64,000 nucleotides of DNA from Pseudomonas sp. Root71 (GCF_001429045.1 NZ_LMHY01000030.1:62001-126000), one strand, 5' to 3'. Counted from the first letter of the stretch, positions 27,966 to 38,077 are shown. Numbers and translations: made by a program. The notes: a model not told the origin generated them from the sequence alone.

Positions 27966-30900
27966 TTGTCCATTGTCCCTCCGCCTCTGACTTCCAGTGC
28001 GCCGGCCACAGCGCCCGGCTCCCCCCTGCGCGGGACCTTGAAGGGCACCTTGGCGACACTCGTATTATTGCTGTTGGCCCTGCTGTTCTGGCAGTTGCTC
28101 GACCAGTTGCGGGAAACCCAGAAGAACCAGCGCCAGTACACCATCGACTACACCGCCGATCTGGCCGCGCAGGTCAGCCTGAACATGGCGCTCAATGCGC
28201 AGATCGCCCTCAACCTGCTGCCGATCGTCGAGCAACCGCAGGACGCCGATGAATTGCAGGCCCTGTTGCGCAAACTGCAACAATCGCTGCCTGATCTGCG
28301 CAGCCTGGCGTTGCTCAGCCCCTCGGGAAGAGTCATCAGTGACAGCGCTCCCGACAGCGATGACAGCGACTACCTGGGTGAACTGGTACGCCGCAGCCAC
28401 GCACAGGCGCACTATTTCAGCAATGCCACCGACGGTTCCGTGGTGCACTTACTGTTGCACCAGGCCAGCGGCAGTTCCCGAGGCTATTGGGTCTTGCGCC
28501 TGACACCCACCTTCTTTTCGTCCCTGACCAAACAAGGCGAGGCCGGCGGCCGCCCGTTGTGGCTGGTGGAGAACCGCATCAATCATCAGATCATCAGCCG
28601 CGACGAAGCGCTGCCCTCGGTCAATCCGGGAACGTTGACCGCGGACGATGTCGCCAACAGCGTGCTGACCGTCCCGCTGAGCAGCAGCGATTGGCAACTG
28701 CGCGGTCTGTTTGACCGTCAGCGCGTACTGGAAGAGCTGCTGCCGGCGTTCATCGGCAAATGCCTGCTGGGCCTGGCGTTTTCCATGCTGCCGTTCCTCG
28801 CCTTGCTGAACATGCGCCGGCGTCAGCGCCAGTTGAATGAAGGCCGCCGGCGTTACCAGGACATTTTCGAAGGCACCGGCGTGGCCTTGTGCGTCCTCGA
28901 CATGTCCGGGCTCAAGGTCTTTTTCGACAAGGCGCAACTGCAGGGCAGCGAGCAACTGCAAGCGTGGCTGGCGATCCCGGAGCAACGACGGCCATTGCTC
29001 AAGGAACTGCGGATCACCGAGGTCAACCAGGTTGCGCTGCAACTGCTTAATGTCGATAGCGCCGACAAAGCCTGGAAACTGCTGATCGACGGAAACCCAC
29101 AGGACGGCACCGCCATCGGCAACCAGGTGCTCGACGCGATGCTCAACCGGCAGCAACAGCTTGAACTGGAAATCAAGCTCCAGGACGCCAGCGGCCGCGA
29201 CCAGCACCTGTGGCTGGTGCTGCGCCTGCCGCAAACCCAGGACGACTATAAAGCGGTGATCCTGAGCATCACCGACATCACCAGCCGCAAGCTCATCGAA
29301 CTGTCGCTGCAGGAGCGCGAAGGGTTCTGGTCGGACGTGGTGCGCACCGTGCCGGATCACCTGTATGTGCAGGATGTGATCAGCCAGCGGATGATCTACA
29401 GCAACCACCATCTGGGCCAGACCCTGGGTTACAACCGCACCGAACTGCACCAGATGGGCGAATACTTCTGGGAAATCCTCCTGCATCCCGAAGACGCCGA
29501 CTATTACCACCGCTCCCGCCAGATCCAGCGCCAGGCCGGTTATCGCCAGTTGATGCAGTGCCAATTGCGCTTCCGCCATCGGGACGGCCAGTGGCGACGC
29601 TTCGAGATTCGCGAGCAGGCGCTGGCGCGGGACAAGGAAGACCAGGTCACGCGGATCATCGGCGTGGCCAAGGACATCACCGACCAGATCGAAGCCAGCG
29701 AATCCCTGCGCGACAGCGAGCAGCGCTACAGGATGCTCGCCGAAAGCATCAGTGACGTGATCTTCTCCACCGACAGCCGCCTTAACCTCAATTACGTCAG
29801 CCCCTCGGTGCAAGCGGTGCTGGGTTACGGCGTCGAGTGGATTTTCCAGAACGGCTGGCAATCGACCATCGCCAACCCGCAACAACTGACCGGCATCTAC
29901 CACCTGATGGACCGGGTCAGCAAAGCGCTGGATCAGCCGGACCAACTGGCGCTGTTGCGCAGCCAGGTGCAAACCCAACTGTTCCTGTTCGATTGCCTGC
30001 GGGCCGACGGGCGCAAGATCCCGATCGAACTGCGCCTGGTATTGGTCTGGGACGAACACGGCACCTTCGAAGGCGTGCTCGGCGTCGGCCGCGACATCAG
30101 CCAGCAACGCCGGGCCGAAAAAGACCTGCGCATGGCGGCCACGGTATTCGAACACTCGACCTCGGCGATCCTGATCACCGACCCGGCCGGCTACATCGTC
30201 CAGGCCAACGAAGCCTTCAGTCGTGTCAGCGGTTACGCCGTGGAGCAGGTCCTCGACCAGCTGCCGAACATGCTGACGGTCGACGACCAGCAGGAAGCCC
30301 ATCTGCGTTACGTGCTCAAGCAATTGGGCCAGCACAGTACCTGGGAGGGCGAAGTCTGGCTCAAGCGCCGTAATGGCGAGCATTACCCGGCCTGGGTCGG
30401 GATCACCGCCGTGCTCGACGATGAAGGCGACCTGGCCAGCTATGTGTGTTTCTTCAGCGACATCAGCGAGCGCAAGGCCAGCGAGCAGCGGATTCACCGC
30501 CTCGCCTACTACGACGCCCTGACCCACCTGCCCAACCGTTCGCTGTTCCAGGATCGCCTGCACACGGCACTGCAATCGGCCGAGCGGCAGAAGTCGTGGG
30601 TGGTGCTGATGTTCCTCGACCTCGACCGTTTCAAGCCGATCAACGACTCCCTGGGCCACGCCGCCGGCGACCGCATGCTCAAGGAAATGGCCACGCGCCT
30701 GCTCGGTTGCGTCGCCGATGACGACACCGTGGCGCGTATGGGCGGTGACGAATTCACTTTGCTCCTGCAACCGCGAGCCAACCGTGAAATCGCCCTGAAC
30801 CGGGCGATCCATGTGGCCGAACAGATTCTCGCCAGCCTGGTGAAACCCTTCGTGCTCGAAGGCCGCGAGTTCTTCGTCACGGCCAGTATCGGCATCGCCC

Positions 30901-31814
30901 TGAGTCCACAGGACGGCAACGAACTCAGCCAGTTGATGAAGAACGCCGACACCGCGATGTACCACGCCAAGGAGCGTGGCAAGAACAACTTCCAGTTCTA
31001 TCAGGCGGACATGAACGCCAGTGCGCTGGAGCGTCTGGAGCTGGAAAGCGACTTGCGCCATGCCCTGGAACAGAACGAATTCGTGCTGTATTACCAGCCG
31101 CAGTTCAGCGGTGACGGCAAGCGCCTGACCGGTGCCGAGGCGCTGTTGCGCTGGCGTCATCCACGCCGCGGGCTGGTGCCGCCGGGGGATTTCATTCCTG
31201 TGCTCAAAGAGCTCGGGCTGGTGGTGGATGTCGGCGACTGGGTGATCAGCGAAGCCTGCCGCCAACTCAAGGCCTGGCATCAGGCCAGGGTGCGGGTGCC
31301 GAAGGTGTCGGTGAACATCTCGGCGCGGCAGTTCTCCGACGGCCAACTCGGTACGCGAATCGCCACCATCCTCAAGGAAACCGGCCTGCCACCGGCGTGC
31401 CTGGAACTGGAGCTGACCGAAAGTATCCTGATGCGTGAAGTCAGCGAGGCGATGCAGATCCTCGACGGCCTGAAAAACCTCGGCCTGAGCATTGCGGTCG
31501 ACGATTTCGGTACCGGTTACTCATCGCTCAACTACCTCAAGCAATTCCCGATCGATGTTCTGAAGATCGACCGCACCTTTGTCGATGGCCTGCCCAGCGG
31601 CGAGCAGGATGCACAGATTGCCCGGGCAATCATTGCCATGGCCCACAGCCTGAACCTGGCGGTGATCGCCGAAGGCGTGGAAACCCAAGAGCAGCTGGAT
31701 TTCCTGAGGGAGCACGGTTGCGACGAGGTACAGGGTTATCTGTTCGGTCGACCGATGCCGGCCAATCGGTTCGAGGCCCAATACAGTAACGATGCATTGT
31801 TCATGTTTGATTGA
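27966..31814 (+). CDS. morA: Membrane c-di-GMP cyclase/phosphodiesterase MorA
   Basis: 1282 residues from a TTG start with AGGA about 7 nt upstream. Membrane helices at about 30-50 and 262-283 enclose a periplasmic domain. Cytoplasmic PAS domains follow (roughly 294-420, 450-560, 582-700 and 720-840), then GGDEF (catalytic GGDEF at 926-930) and EAL (EALLRW, E1058; DDFGTGYSSLNYL; AEGVETQEQL). Both catalytic motifs are intact, so the protein may make and break c-di-GMP. The inhibitory I-site R-x-x-D is AxxD. morA-glyA order matches P. aeruginosa PA4601-PA4602; MorA controls motility and biofilm. Confidence 0.93.
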   Translation: MSIVPPPLTSSAPATAPGSPLRGTLKGTLATLVLLLLALLFWQLLDQLRETQKNQRQYTIDYTADLAAQVSLNMALNAQIALNLLPIVEQPQDADELQALLRKLQQSLPDLRSLALLSPSGRVISDSAPDSDDSDYLGELVRRSHAQAHYFSNATDGSVVHLLLHQASGSSRGYWVLRLTPTFFSSLTKQGEAGGRPLWLVENRINHQIISRDEALPSVNPGTLTADDVANSVLTVPLSSSDWQLRGLFDRQRVLEELLPAFIGKCLLGLAFSMLPFLALLNMRRRQRQLNEGRRRYQDIFEGTGVALCVLDMSGLKVFFDKAQLQGSEQLQAWLAIPEQRRPLLKELRITEVNQVALQLLNVDSADKAWKLLIDGNPQDGTAIGNQVLDAMLNRQQQLELEIKLQDASGRDQHLWLVLRLPQTQDDYKAVILSITDITSRKLIELSLQEREGFWSDVVRTVPDHLYVQDVISQRMIYSNHHLGQTLGYNRTELHQMGEYFWEILLHPEDADYYHRSRQIQRQAGYRQLMQCQLRFRHRDGQWRRFEIREQALARDKEDQVTRIIGVAKDITDQIEASESLRDSEQRYRMLAESISDVIFSTDSRLNLNYVSPSVQAVLGYGVEWIFQNGWQSTIANPQQLTGIYHLMDRVSKALDQPDQLALLRSQVQTQLFLFDCLRADGRKIPIELRLVLVWDEHGTFEGVLGVGRDISQQRRAEKDLRMAATVFEHSTSAILITDPAGYIVQANEAFSRVSGYAVEQVLDQLPNMLTVDDQQEAHLRYVLKQLGQHSTWEGEVWLKRRNGEHYPAWVGITAVLDDEGDLASYVCFFSDISERKASEQRIHRLAYYDALTHLPNRSLFQDRLHTALQSAERQKSWVVLMFLDLDRFKPINDSLGHAAGDRMLKEMATRLLGCVADDDTVARMGGDEFTLLLQPRANREIALNRAIHVAEQILASLVKPFVLEGREFFVTASIGIALSPQDGNELSQLMKNADTAMYHAKERGKNNFQFYQADMNASALERLELESDLRHALEQNEFVLYYQPQFSGDGKRLTGAEALLRWRHPRRGLVPPGDFIPVLKELGLVVDVGDWVISEACRQLKAWHQARVRVPKVSVNISARQFSDGQLGTRIATILKETGLPPACLELELTESILMREVSEAMQILDGLKNLGLSIAVDDFGTGYSSLNYLKQFPIDVLKIDRTFVDGLPSGEQDAQIARAIIAMAHSLNLAVIAEGVETQEQLDFLREHGCDEVQGYLFGRPMPANRFEAQYSNDALFMFD

Positions 31815-31825
31815 CCACTGCCGTC

Positions 31826-34177
31826 TCAACGTGCCTTGAACACCGTACTCATCTCATGCACTCGTACAGGCTGGTCAGGTTCTTCGACACGCGCAGCCAG
31901 CGCAGGCACCGTCGTACCTTGTGCCACCATCGGCTCGCTGCTGAAGTTCACGGTGATGCGCGTTCCATCGGCAAAGCTTGATTGCTGGAGCGCGCGATCT
32001 GTCGACAACACCTTGAAATCCACCATCGCCACGTTGAACAGCCGCTCGTGCAGCGGGCGGAAGATTCGGTCATAGGCCGCGATCACCGGCAGATCGCGAT
32101 CGAGCACTTCATCGGCCAGGTGATAAAGCGGTGGCACCATGTACAACAGCTGCAGAAGCGCCGTCGCCTCCCACTCATTGCTGAATTTCAATGAGCCGTA
32201 CTCCCAGTGATGGGTTGTCACGACGCTGTCATGCAAGGCGATCTGATAAAGCGGCAGGCGAAACCATGGCGAGCGCACATAACGGGCGATCGAAGACTTG
32301 AGCGGTACAGGCTTGAAGTAAAGACTGGGCGTTTCGTCGGGCCAGTAACGGCCTCGATAGTACGGCGAGCGTGAATCCTTCATGTCAGGATCCATCCAGG
32401 CGAAGGGCTGCGTCGTCATGCCCTGGGCAAACGCGAACTGTGGGGCGTACCAGGACAACCCGCCTTCCGTCCCGGTCACCAGGCCAAATGCCCGGGCAGG
32501 ATAAGCCAGCCTCTGGCGCACGCTCTGACTGTCCTGCGACTCACTGGTCTCGCGCCCGGGCGTATGGTCCTCACGCGGTGGGCCGGCGCCATCCACATCC
32601 AGGAAATAGCTGTTGAGCCCAGCGTTTTGTGCAATCGCATCGATGCGTTTTCGAGCATAGTCATGGGCTGCACGAGCGCTGACATACACCCCCCGTCCGG
32701 CAAAACCGGTGGCGGGTTGGCCGTTTTGATCCCGGTAACCGGCATTCGCCAATTCATCGCCCATCTGCGCGGTAGACCAGGTTGCCGCAAGGTTCGAGGG
32801 GTGAGCGCTGCCATAGCTGTCATAGACGCCGACCAGGTAACCCGCCGCCTTGGCCTGTTCAATGGCTTCAGGATGCCAAAGCGCCGTTCGCCACTCACTG
32901 ACGCCCAGCCAGGCACGGCGCAAACCTGCCGATTGCAGCGCGCTGACCAAGTCGGTCGAGAGACCGCCTCCCCAACCTCGGGCGGGAGCCAACAGCGGAC
33001 CGAAGGCCTGTTCCATGGCGACGCTCATATCCCGTGCCCATGCCACTTCACCGCCAGGGTCATGCCCGCCCGGCAGCGGTGTCACTTCGGGACGGGCAAT
33101 CACCTTCAACAGTGCCGCGTTGAGCGCTCGAATCACCTCTCTTTTCAGCCACGGCTCGATATCACCCGGGTTCCTGGCTGCCGCCTTGAACGCCTTCTCG
33201 ACGGTTTTGCGCTTTTCATCATCAAGCACCTTCCACAGACGGCCCGCCAGTTGCGTGTCATCGCCTCGCTGGCGCCGAAACTGTTCCAGAAACGCTCTCC
33301 ATTGAACGATGTCCGCGACTTTCAGCGGATCGCTGCCCCACAGATAGATATGAGATGCCCCTCCTAACCGGGCGACTTCGGGCGTCGTAGCGATCTTGTC
33401 GTTCAAGGAGACAAACTGGCCGCTTGCTTGCAGCCACTGCCGGTATCCACGCGCCCCGGCCAACGGGTCCTGCGGACCGGGCACAATACGCAGGGTATAA
33501 GCGGCATCGGGTGATAAAGAGGAGAAGCGGTGAGTAAAACCAGGTCGTGCCCGATCCTCCCTGCGTTCGACATCAAACGTTGTATCCAGGGGTGTTTCCA
33601 ACAGCCAGGTCACGGAAAGCCCCTCTCGCAACTCCGTCCAGAACGGCATGGAAAGAATACTCAGCACACTTTCCGGCTCGTAACGACGCACCATCCAGTC
33701 AAGCCACCCGGGGTCGTCCGCCGGCACATAACTGCCCTCGCCAAAAGGAAATGCATAAGCCCTGATGGCCCCGGGATCCGCGGTCCGTGGCCAGTTCAAC
33801 ACCGATGGACCTTGCGACCGGACTGACACCCGTAAGGCACCGAACTCGATATTGGCCGCGACCTTGTACCGGGCCGTACCTGCCGCCACTTGCCATTCGT
33901 GATCCGACAGCCGCTCGACCCTGCTACCGCTGAACGCCGGGGACGCCAGCGCCAGGCGCTTGCCCTGTGAAGTCGTAAGGGAAATGGCCAGCGTGTCCGG
34001 ATCGATTGCAAACTGCCCGGCGGGACTGTCCAGCAGCACAGGATCATTGGCCAGGGCGTACGTCGTGCCGGGCACCATGCAAGCCAACAGGATGGCCCAT
34101 GCAAGGGCTATCCGACGAAATGGGCAAGCCTGCGCAGAAACGGGCGTGGTGGGCATCAGATCGGTTACGGGCATCAT
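31826..34177 (-). CDS. Secreted glycoside hydrolase-like protein (GH101/GH129-type barrel suspected)
   Basis: 783 residues. The N-terminus (about 1-43) is a long basic/hydrophobic signal peptide ending ...VPGTTYALA. A beta-sandwich-like N-terminal part (about 50-250) precedes a probable TIM barrel with ARGWGGGLSTDLVSALQSAGLRRAWLG, GYLVGVYDSYGSAHP and SYFLDVDGAGPPREDHTPGRETSE, where acidic catalytic residues could lie. The layout recalls endo-alpha-N-acetylgalactosaminidase-like hydrolases, but this is from memory of fold features. Located between morA and glyA, which are adjacent in P. aeruginosa, so it is an accessory insertion. Confidence 0.6.
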   Translation of the reverse strand: MMPVTDLMPTTPVSAQACPFRRIALAWAILLACMVPGTTYALANDPVLLDSPAGQFAIDPDTLAISLTTSQGKRLALASPAFSGSRVERLSDHEWQVAAGTARYKVAANIEFGALRVSVRSQGPSVLNWPRTADPGAIRAYAFPFGEGSYVPADDPGWLDWMVRRYEPESVLSILSMPFWTELREGLSVTWLLETPLDTTFDVERREDRARPGFTHRFSSLSPDAAYTLRIVPGPQDPLAGARGYRQWLQASGQFVSLNDKIATTPEVARLGGASHIYLWGSDPLKVADIVQWRAFLEQFRRQRGDDTQLAGRLWKVLDDEKRKTVEKAFKAAARNPGDIEPWLKREVIRALNAALLKVIARPEVTPLPGGHDPGGEVAWARDMSVAMEQAFGPLLAPARGWGGGLSTDLVSALQSAGLRRAWLGVSEWRTALWHPEAIEQAKAAGYLVGVYDSYGSAHPSNLAATWSTAQMGDELANAGYRDQNGQPATGFAGRGVYVSARAAHDYARKRIDAIAQNAGLNSYFLDVDGAGPPREDHTPGRETSESQDSQSVRQRLAYPARAFGLVTGTEGGLSWYAPQFAFAQGMTTQPFAWMDPDMKDSRSPYYRGRYWPDETPSLYFKPVPLKSSIARYVRSPWFRLPLYQIALHDSVVTTHHWEYGSLKFSNEWEATALLQLLYMVPPLYHLADEVLDRDLPVIAAYDRIFRPLHERLFNVAMVDFKVLSTDRALQQSSFADGTRITVNFSSEPMVAQGTTVPALAARVEEPDQPVRVHEMSTVFKAR

Positions 34178-34436
34178 CCATCGGCCTCCTGTCCAGCGTT
34201 CAGGGGCAAGACGTTCGTCAGCTCAAGTCTTTATCCAGGCTTCCAGAACAAGGTGTGCCCCGCAAAAAACAAGGATGCCCAATGCGACTCCGTGCTTCAG
34301 GGATAATTTGTGTCCGAATATTCAGCCGCGCACCGTGAATGCCACTTGTCTGCGACATGATGCCGTTTCATATGCCATCTAAAACCCATTGGGTTAGAAT
34401 GCCCCCCTTTTCCGCCCCCGATCCTTGAGGACCGCC

Positions 34437-35690
34437 ATGTTCAGCCGTGATTTGACTATTGCCAAGTACGACGCCGATCTCTTTGCCGCCATGGAGCAAG
34501 AAGCTCAGCGCCAGGAAGAGCACATTGAGCTGATCGCTTCGGAAAACTACACCAGCCCTGCTGTGATGGAAGCCCAAGGCTCGGTACTGACCAACAAGTA
34601 CGCCGAAGGTTACCCGGGCAAGCGCTACTACGGTGGTTGCGAGTACGTAGACATCGTCGAGCAGCTGGCTATCGACCGCGCCAAAGAGCTGTTCGGCGCC
34701 GACTACGCCAACGTTCAGCCGCACGCCGGTTCGCAAGCCAACAGCGCCGTTTACCTGGCCCTGCTGTCGGCCGGCGACACCATCCTGGGCATGAGCCTGG
34801 CCCACGGCGGTCACCTTACCCACGGTGCCAGCGTTTCGTCTTCGGGCAAGCTGTACAACGCCATCCAGTACGGCATCGACGCCAACGGCCTGATCGACTA
34901 CGACGAAGTCGAGCGCCTGGCCGTTGAGCACAAGCCGAAAATGATCGTGGCCGGTTTCTCTGCCTACTCGCAGATCCTCGACTTCCCGCGCTTCCGTGCA
35001 ATCGCCGACAAAGTAGGTGCCTACCTGTTCGTCGACATGGCCCACGTGGCCGGTCTGGTCGCCGCTGGCGTCTACCCGAACCCGGTTCCATTCGCTGACG
35101 TCGTGACCACCACCACCCACAAGACCCTGCGCGGTCCACGTGGTGGCCTGATCCTGGCTCGCGCCAACGCCGATATCGAGAAGAAGCTGAACTCCGCCGT
35201 ATTCCCGGGCGCTCAGGGTGGTCCTCTGGAGCACGTGATCGCGGCCAAGGCGATCTGTTTCAAGGAAGCGCTGCAGCCTGAGTTCAAGGTTTACCAGCAG
35301 CAAGTGGTGAAGAACGCCCAGGCCATGGCCAGCGTGTTCATCGAGCGCGGTTTCGACGTGGTTTCCGGTGGTACTCAGAACCACCTGTTCCTGCTGTCGC
35401 TGATCAAGCAGGAAATCTCCGGTAAAGACGCCGATGCCGCGCTGGGCAAAGCGTTCATCACCGTGAACAAGAACTCCGTGCCAAACGATCCACGTTCCCC
35501 GTTCGTCACCTCCGGCCTGCGCTTCGGCACCCCGGCTGTGACCACTCGTGGCTTCAAGGAAGCAGAGTGCAAGGAACTGGCCGGCTGGATCTGCGACATC
35601 CTGGCTGACCTGAACAACGAAGCGGTGATCGATGCCGTTCGTGAGAAGGTCAAGGCCATCTGCAAGAAGCTGCCGGTGTACGGCGCTTAA
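34437..35690 (+). CDS. glyA: Serine hydroxymethyltransferase
   Basis: 417 residues from MFSRDLTIAKYDADLFAAMEQE. It has the PLP lysine in VVTTTTHKTLRGPRGGLI and the substrate motifs HIELIASENYTS and GYPGKRYYGGCE. It interconverts serine and glycine with tetrahydrofolate, supplying one-carbon units. TAGAAT at 34395-34400 is a plausible -10 element. Pseudomonas genomes often carry two or three glyA paralogues; this is the one next to morA. Confidence 0.97.
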   Translation: MFSRDLTIAKYDADLFAAMEQEAQRQEEHIELIASENYTSPAVMEAQGSVLTNKYAEGYPGKRYYGGCEYVDIVEQLAIDRAKELFGADYANVQPHAGSQANSAVYLALLSAGDTILGMSLAHGGHLTHGASVSSSGKLYNAIQYGIDANGLIDYDEVERLAVEHKPKMIVAGFSAYSQILDFPRFRAIADKVGAYLFVDMAHVAGLVAAGVYPNPVPFADVVTTTTHKTLRGPRGGLILARANADIEKKLNSAVFPGAQGGPLEHVIAAKAICFKEALQPEFKVYQQQVVKNAQAMASVFIERGFDVVSGGTQNHLFLLSLIKQEISGKDADAALGKAFITVNKNSVPNDPRSPFVTSGLRFGTPAVTTRGFKEAECKELAGWICDILADLNNEAVIDAVREKVKAICKKLPVYGA

Positions 35691-35713
35691 TCAGCCCGTT
35701 AAACCGTAGCTAT

Positions 35714-35744
35714 AAAAACCGGCCAGAGATGGCCGGTTTTTTTT
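35714..35744 (+). terminator. Terminator of glyA
   Basis: AACCGGCC agagat GGCCGGTT stem followed by eight T. Confidence 0.95.
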
Positions 35745-35800
35745 CGCCCGTTTTTTATTCAGTCGGGGGGAAAGGCTCTAAACCGGGCTCACTCACCAAC

Positions 35801-35897
35801 TGGTAAGACCGGTCATGCCAATTTTCTAATTTTTACTTGCGAACACCCAAAAATAGCGCCTAGACTGCGCCTGCACTGGACATACCGGTAAGACCAC
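35801..35897 (+). promoter_or_regulatory. Promoter of dicarboxylate symporter with two flanking operator copies
   Basis: A sigma70-like promoter TTGCGA (35837-35842), 18 nt, TAGACT (35861-35866). On either side lie similar boxes: TGGTAAGACC (35801-35810) and CGGTAAGACCAC (35886-35897), centres about 85 nt apart. The form T/CGGT-N3-ACC resembles FadR-subfamily GntR operators; two GntR regulators are encoded downstream. Confidence 0.65.
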
Positions 35898-35964
35898 AAT
35901 AATTAAGTCCTGAATCTGATGTGCTCCGCACACGGCAGCCAGGACACCGACCAGGATTCCTCCC

Positions 35965-37278
35965 ATGCTCAGATGGTGCTCGCGTTCAATCTTCCTCCAA
36001 GTGGTTCTCGGACTGGTGCTCGGCATCGTCTGTGGGCTGACCCTTCCCGAATACTCCGCTCAGCTCAAACCGCTCGGTGACGGTTTTATCAAGCTGATCA
36101 AAATGCTCATTGGCTTGATTGTGTTTTGCGTAGTGGTCAGCGGCATCAGCGGTGCCGGCGACCTGAAGAAGGTCGGCCGTATCGGCCTAAAATCGGTGAT
36201 CTACTTTGAAATCCTGACCACCATCGCTCTGGTGATCGGTCTGGTGTTTGCCTTCAGCACCGGTATCGGCAGCGGCGCGAACATTCACCTGGAGCAGCTT
36301 TCCGCAGCCGACATGGGCGACATTGCCCAGCGCGGCCAGCACATGCACACCACCACACAGTTCCTGATGGACCTGATTCCGACGTCGGTGATTGGTGCCT
36401 TTGCCGATAACAACATCCTGCAAGTCCTCCTGTTCTCTGTGCTGTTCGGCAGTGCGCTGAATCTGGTGGGCGAGGCGGCATCGGGCATTTCGCGGCTGAT
36501 CAATGAACTCAGCCACGTGATTTTCCGCATCATGGGCATGATCGTGCGCCTGGCGCCGATCGGTGTGTTCGGTGCGATCGCCTTCACCACCAGCAAGTAT
36601 GGCCTGGACTCGCTGCAACACCTGGGCAGCCTGGTCGGCCTGTTCTACCTGACCTGCGTGGCTTTCGTGACGCTGATTCTCGGCCTGGTGATGCGCCTCT
36701 CTGGCTTGAAGATGTGGCCGTTGCTCAAGTACCTGCGCGAAGAACTGCTGATCGTCATGGGCACCGCTTCGTCCGACGCTGTGCTGCCTCAAATCATGCG
36801 CAAGCTTGAGCACCTGGGCATCGGCAGTTCGACGGTCGGGCTGGTGATTCCAACGGGTTACTCGTTCAACCTCGACGGTTTCTCGATCTACCTGACCCTG
36901 GCCATCGTGTTCATCGCCAATGCCACCGGCACGCCGCTGGCAATGACCGACCTGCTGACGATTCTGTTGGTATCGTTGATCACCTCCAAGGGGGCCCACG
37001 GTATTCCGGGCTCGGCGCTGGTGATTCTGGCGGCCACCCTGACAGCCATTCCGGCCATTCCGGTGGTGGGCCTGGTGCTGGTGCTGGCCGTGGACTGGTT
37101 CATGGGGATCGGCCGGGCGCTGACCAACCTGATCGGTAACTGCGTGGCGACCGTCGCCATCGCGCGATGGGAAAAGGACATCGATGTGCAGCGGGCGAAC
37201 AAGGTACTTTCGGGCCAGGCGGGTTATACCTTCCAGCCAAGAAAACCGATTGCACCGGCACATCAGCAGGAATTCTGA
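35965..37278 (+). CDS. DctA-like dicarboxylate/amino acid:cation symporter
   Basis: 437 residues, about eight membrane helices plus two re-entrant loops. It has family motifs MGTASSDAVLPQIMRKLEHLG (Ser-rich hairpin region) and PTGYSFNLDGFSIY. It belongs to the SDF (sodium:dicarboxylate symporter) family, importing C4-dicarboxylates or acidic amino acids at the inner membrane. The Ser-rich tip is SSD rather than the SSS of canonical DctA, so substrate preference may differ. Probably controlled by the two downstream GntR regulators through the flanking operators. Confidence 0.88.
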   Translation: MLRWCSRSIFLQVVLGLVLGIVCGLTLPEYSAQLKPLGDGFIKLIKMLIGLIVFCVVVSGISGAGDLKKVGRIGLKSVIYFEILTTIALVIGLVFAFSTGIGSGANIHLEQLSAADMGDIAQRGQHMHTTTQFLMDLIPTSVIGAFADNNILQVLLFSVLFGSALNLVGEAASGISRLINELSHVIFRIMGMIVRLAPIGVFGAIAFTTSKYGLDSLQHLGSLVGLFYLTCVAFVTLILGLVMRLSGLKMWPLLKYLREELLIVMGTASSDAVLPQIMRKLEHLGIGSSTVGLVIPTGYSFNLDGFSIYLTLAIVFIANATGTPLAMTDLLTILLVSLITSKGAHGIPGSALVILAATLTAIPAIPVVGLVLVLAVDWFMGIGRALTNLIGNCVATVAIARWEKDIDVQRANKVLSGQAGYTFQPRKPIAPAHQQEF

Positions 37279-37284
37279 ATCAAC

Positions 37285-37315
37285 GGTGTGCCGGCCTCGC
37301 CTTGGCCGGCACACC
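37285..37315 (+). terminator. Hairpin after the symporter gene
   Basis: Perfect 12-bp stem GGTGTGCCGGCC / GGCCGGCACACC with a 7-nt loop, but only a weak T-rich stretch; may be an attenuator between the symporter and its regulators. Confidence 0.6.
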
Positions 37316-37329
37316 TTCACCACTTTTAA

Positions 37330-38052
37330 ATGCTCATGGAGCGAACAGTGATTACCTCGTCGACCGTCGTAACTTCAGTCGTGGAAAAACTACGGGCCGC
37401 CTTGGCCCGAGGTCAGTGGCGCTCCGGCGAAATGCTGCCGGGGCAACGTGAACTGGCCGAACAGCTGGGTATCAGCCGCCCGAGCCTGCGTGAAGCCGTC
37501 ATCGTCCTGGAAACCCTTGGCCTGGTGCGTTCGATGCCGGGCAAAGGCGTGGTGGTGCTCGAAGCCAATCTCGCTGACAACCAGGCGCATGACAGTGCAG
37601 TGGCCGCAGCGAGCCTGGAAGACGTGCTGCAACTGCGCTACACGCTCGAGCCGTTCATCGTCGGCCTCGTGGCGCAGTCCATCAGCAGCAAGGAGGTCGG
37701 GCAACTGCGCCTGACCCTGATGGACATGCGCGAAGCCCTGGAGGCCAATGACAGTGAAACTGGCGTAAGCGCCTACATCGCGTTCCACGAAGAGCTGTTC
37801 ACGCTGACGTCGAACCCGATCTTCCAGAGCGTGGTCCAGCAAACCAGCAATGCCCTCAAGCAAAGCGCCGAAGTGTTGCGCAACTCCCCGGAGCATCTGG
37901 CTGAACGCCTTGAAGAAAACGAAGCCGTGGTGCGCGCGATCCGCAACAAGAACAGCGCCCAGGCCAGCGCCGAGATGCGCCGGCACATTTTGTGCGAAGG
38001 CCAGCGCATGGGCATCGAACTGAACATCCCGGAAGACAACCTCGGCAGTTGA
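37330..38052 (+). CDS. FadR-subfamily GntR regulator
   Basis: 240 residues (ATG at 37330, or at 37336). The N-terminal winged helix has GQWRSGEMLPGQRELAEQLGISRPSLREAVIVLETLGLV; a C-terminal all-helical FCD ligand-binding domain (about 95-225) has LRYTLEPF and the AEMRRHI metal/ligand region. It probably senses the substrate of the symporter encoded just upstream and binds the paired operator boxes there. Confidence 0.9.
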   Translation: MLMERTVITSSTVVTSVVEKLRAALARGQWRSGEMLPGQRELAEQLGISRPSLREAVIVLETLGLVRSMPGKGVVVLEANLADNQAHDSAVAAASLEDVLQLRYTLEPFIVGLVAQSISSKEVGQLRLTLMDMREALEANDSETGVSAYIAFHEELFTLTSNPIFQSVVQQTSNALKQSAEVLRNSPEHLAERLEENEAVVRAIRNKNSAQASAEMRRHILCEGQRMGIELNIPEDNLGS

Positions 38053-38077
38053 AACCTCTTCGAACTGGAGATTGGCC

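Noticed and set aside
28449..31346. Minus-strand open frame of about 965 codons opposite morA
   Set aside because: Antisense shadow of the GGDEF/EAL gene; no family resemblance.
34178..34436. Possible glycine riboswitch before glyA
   Set aside because: No tandem aptamer-like conserved stems found in the 260-nt leader.
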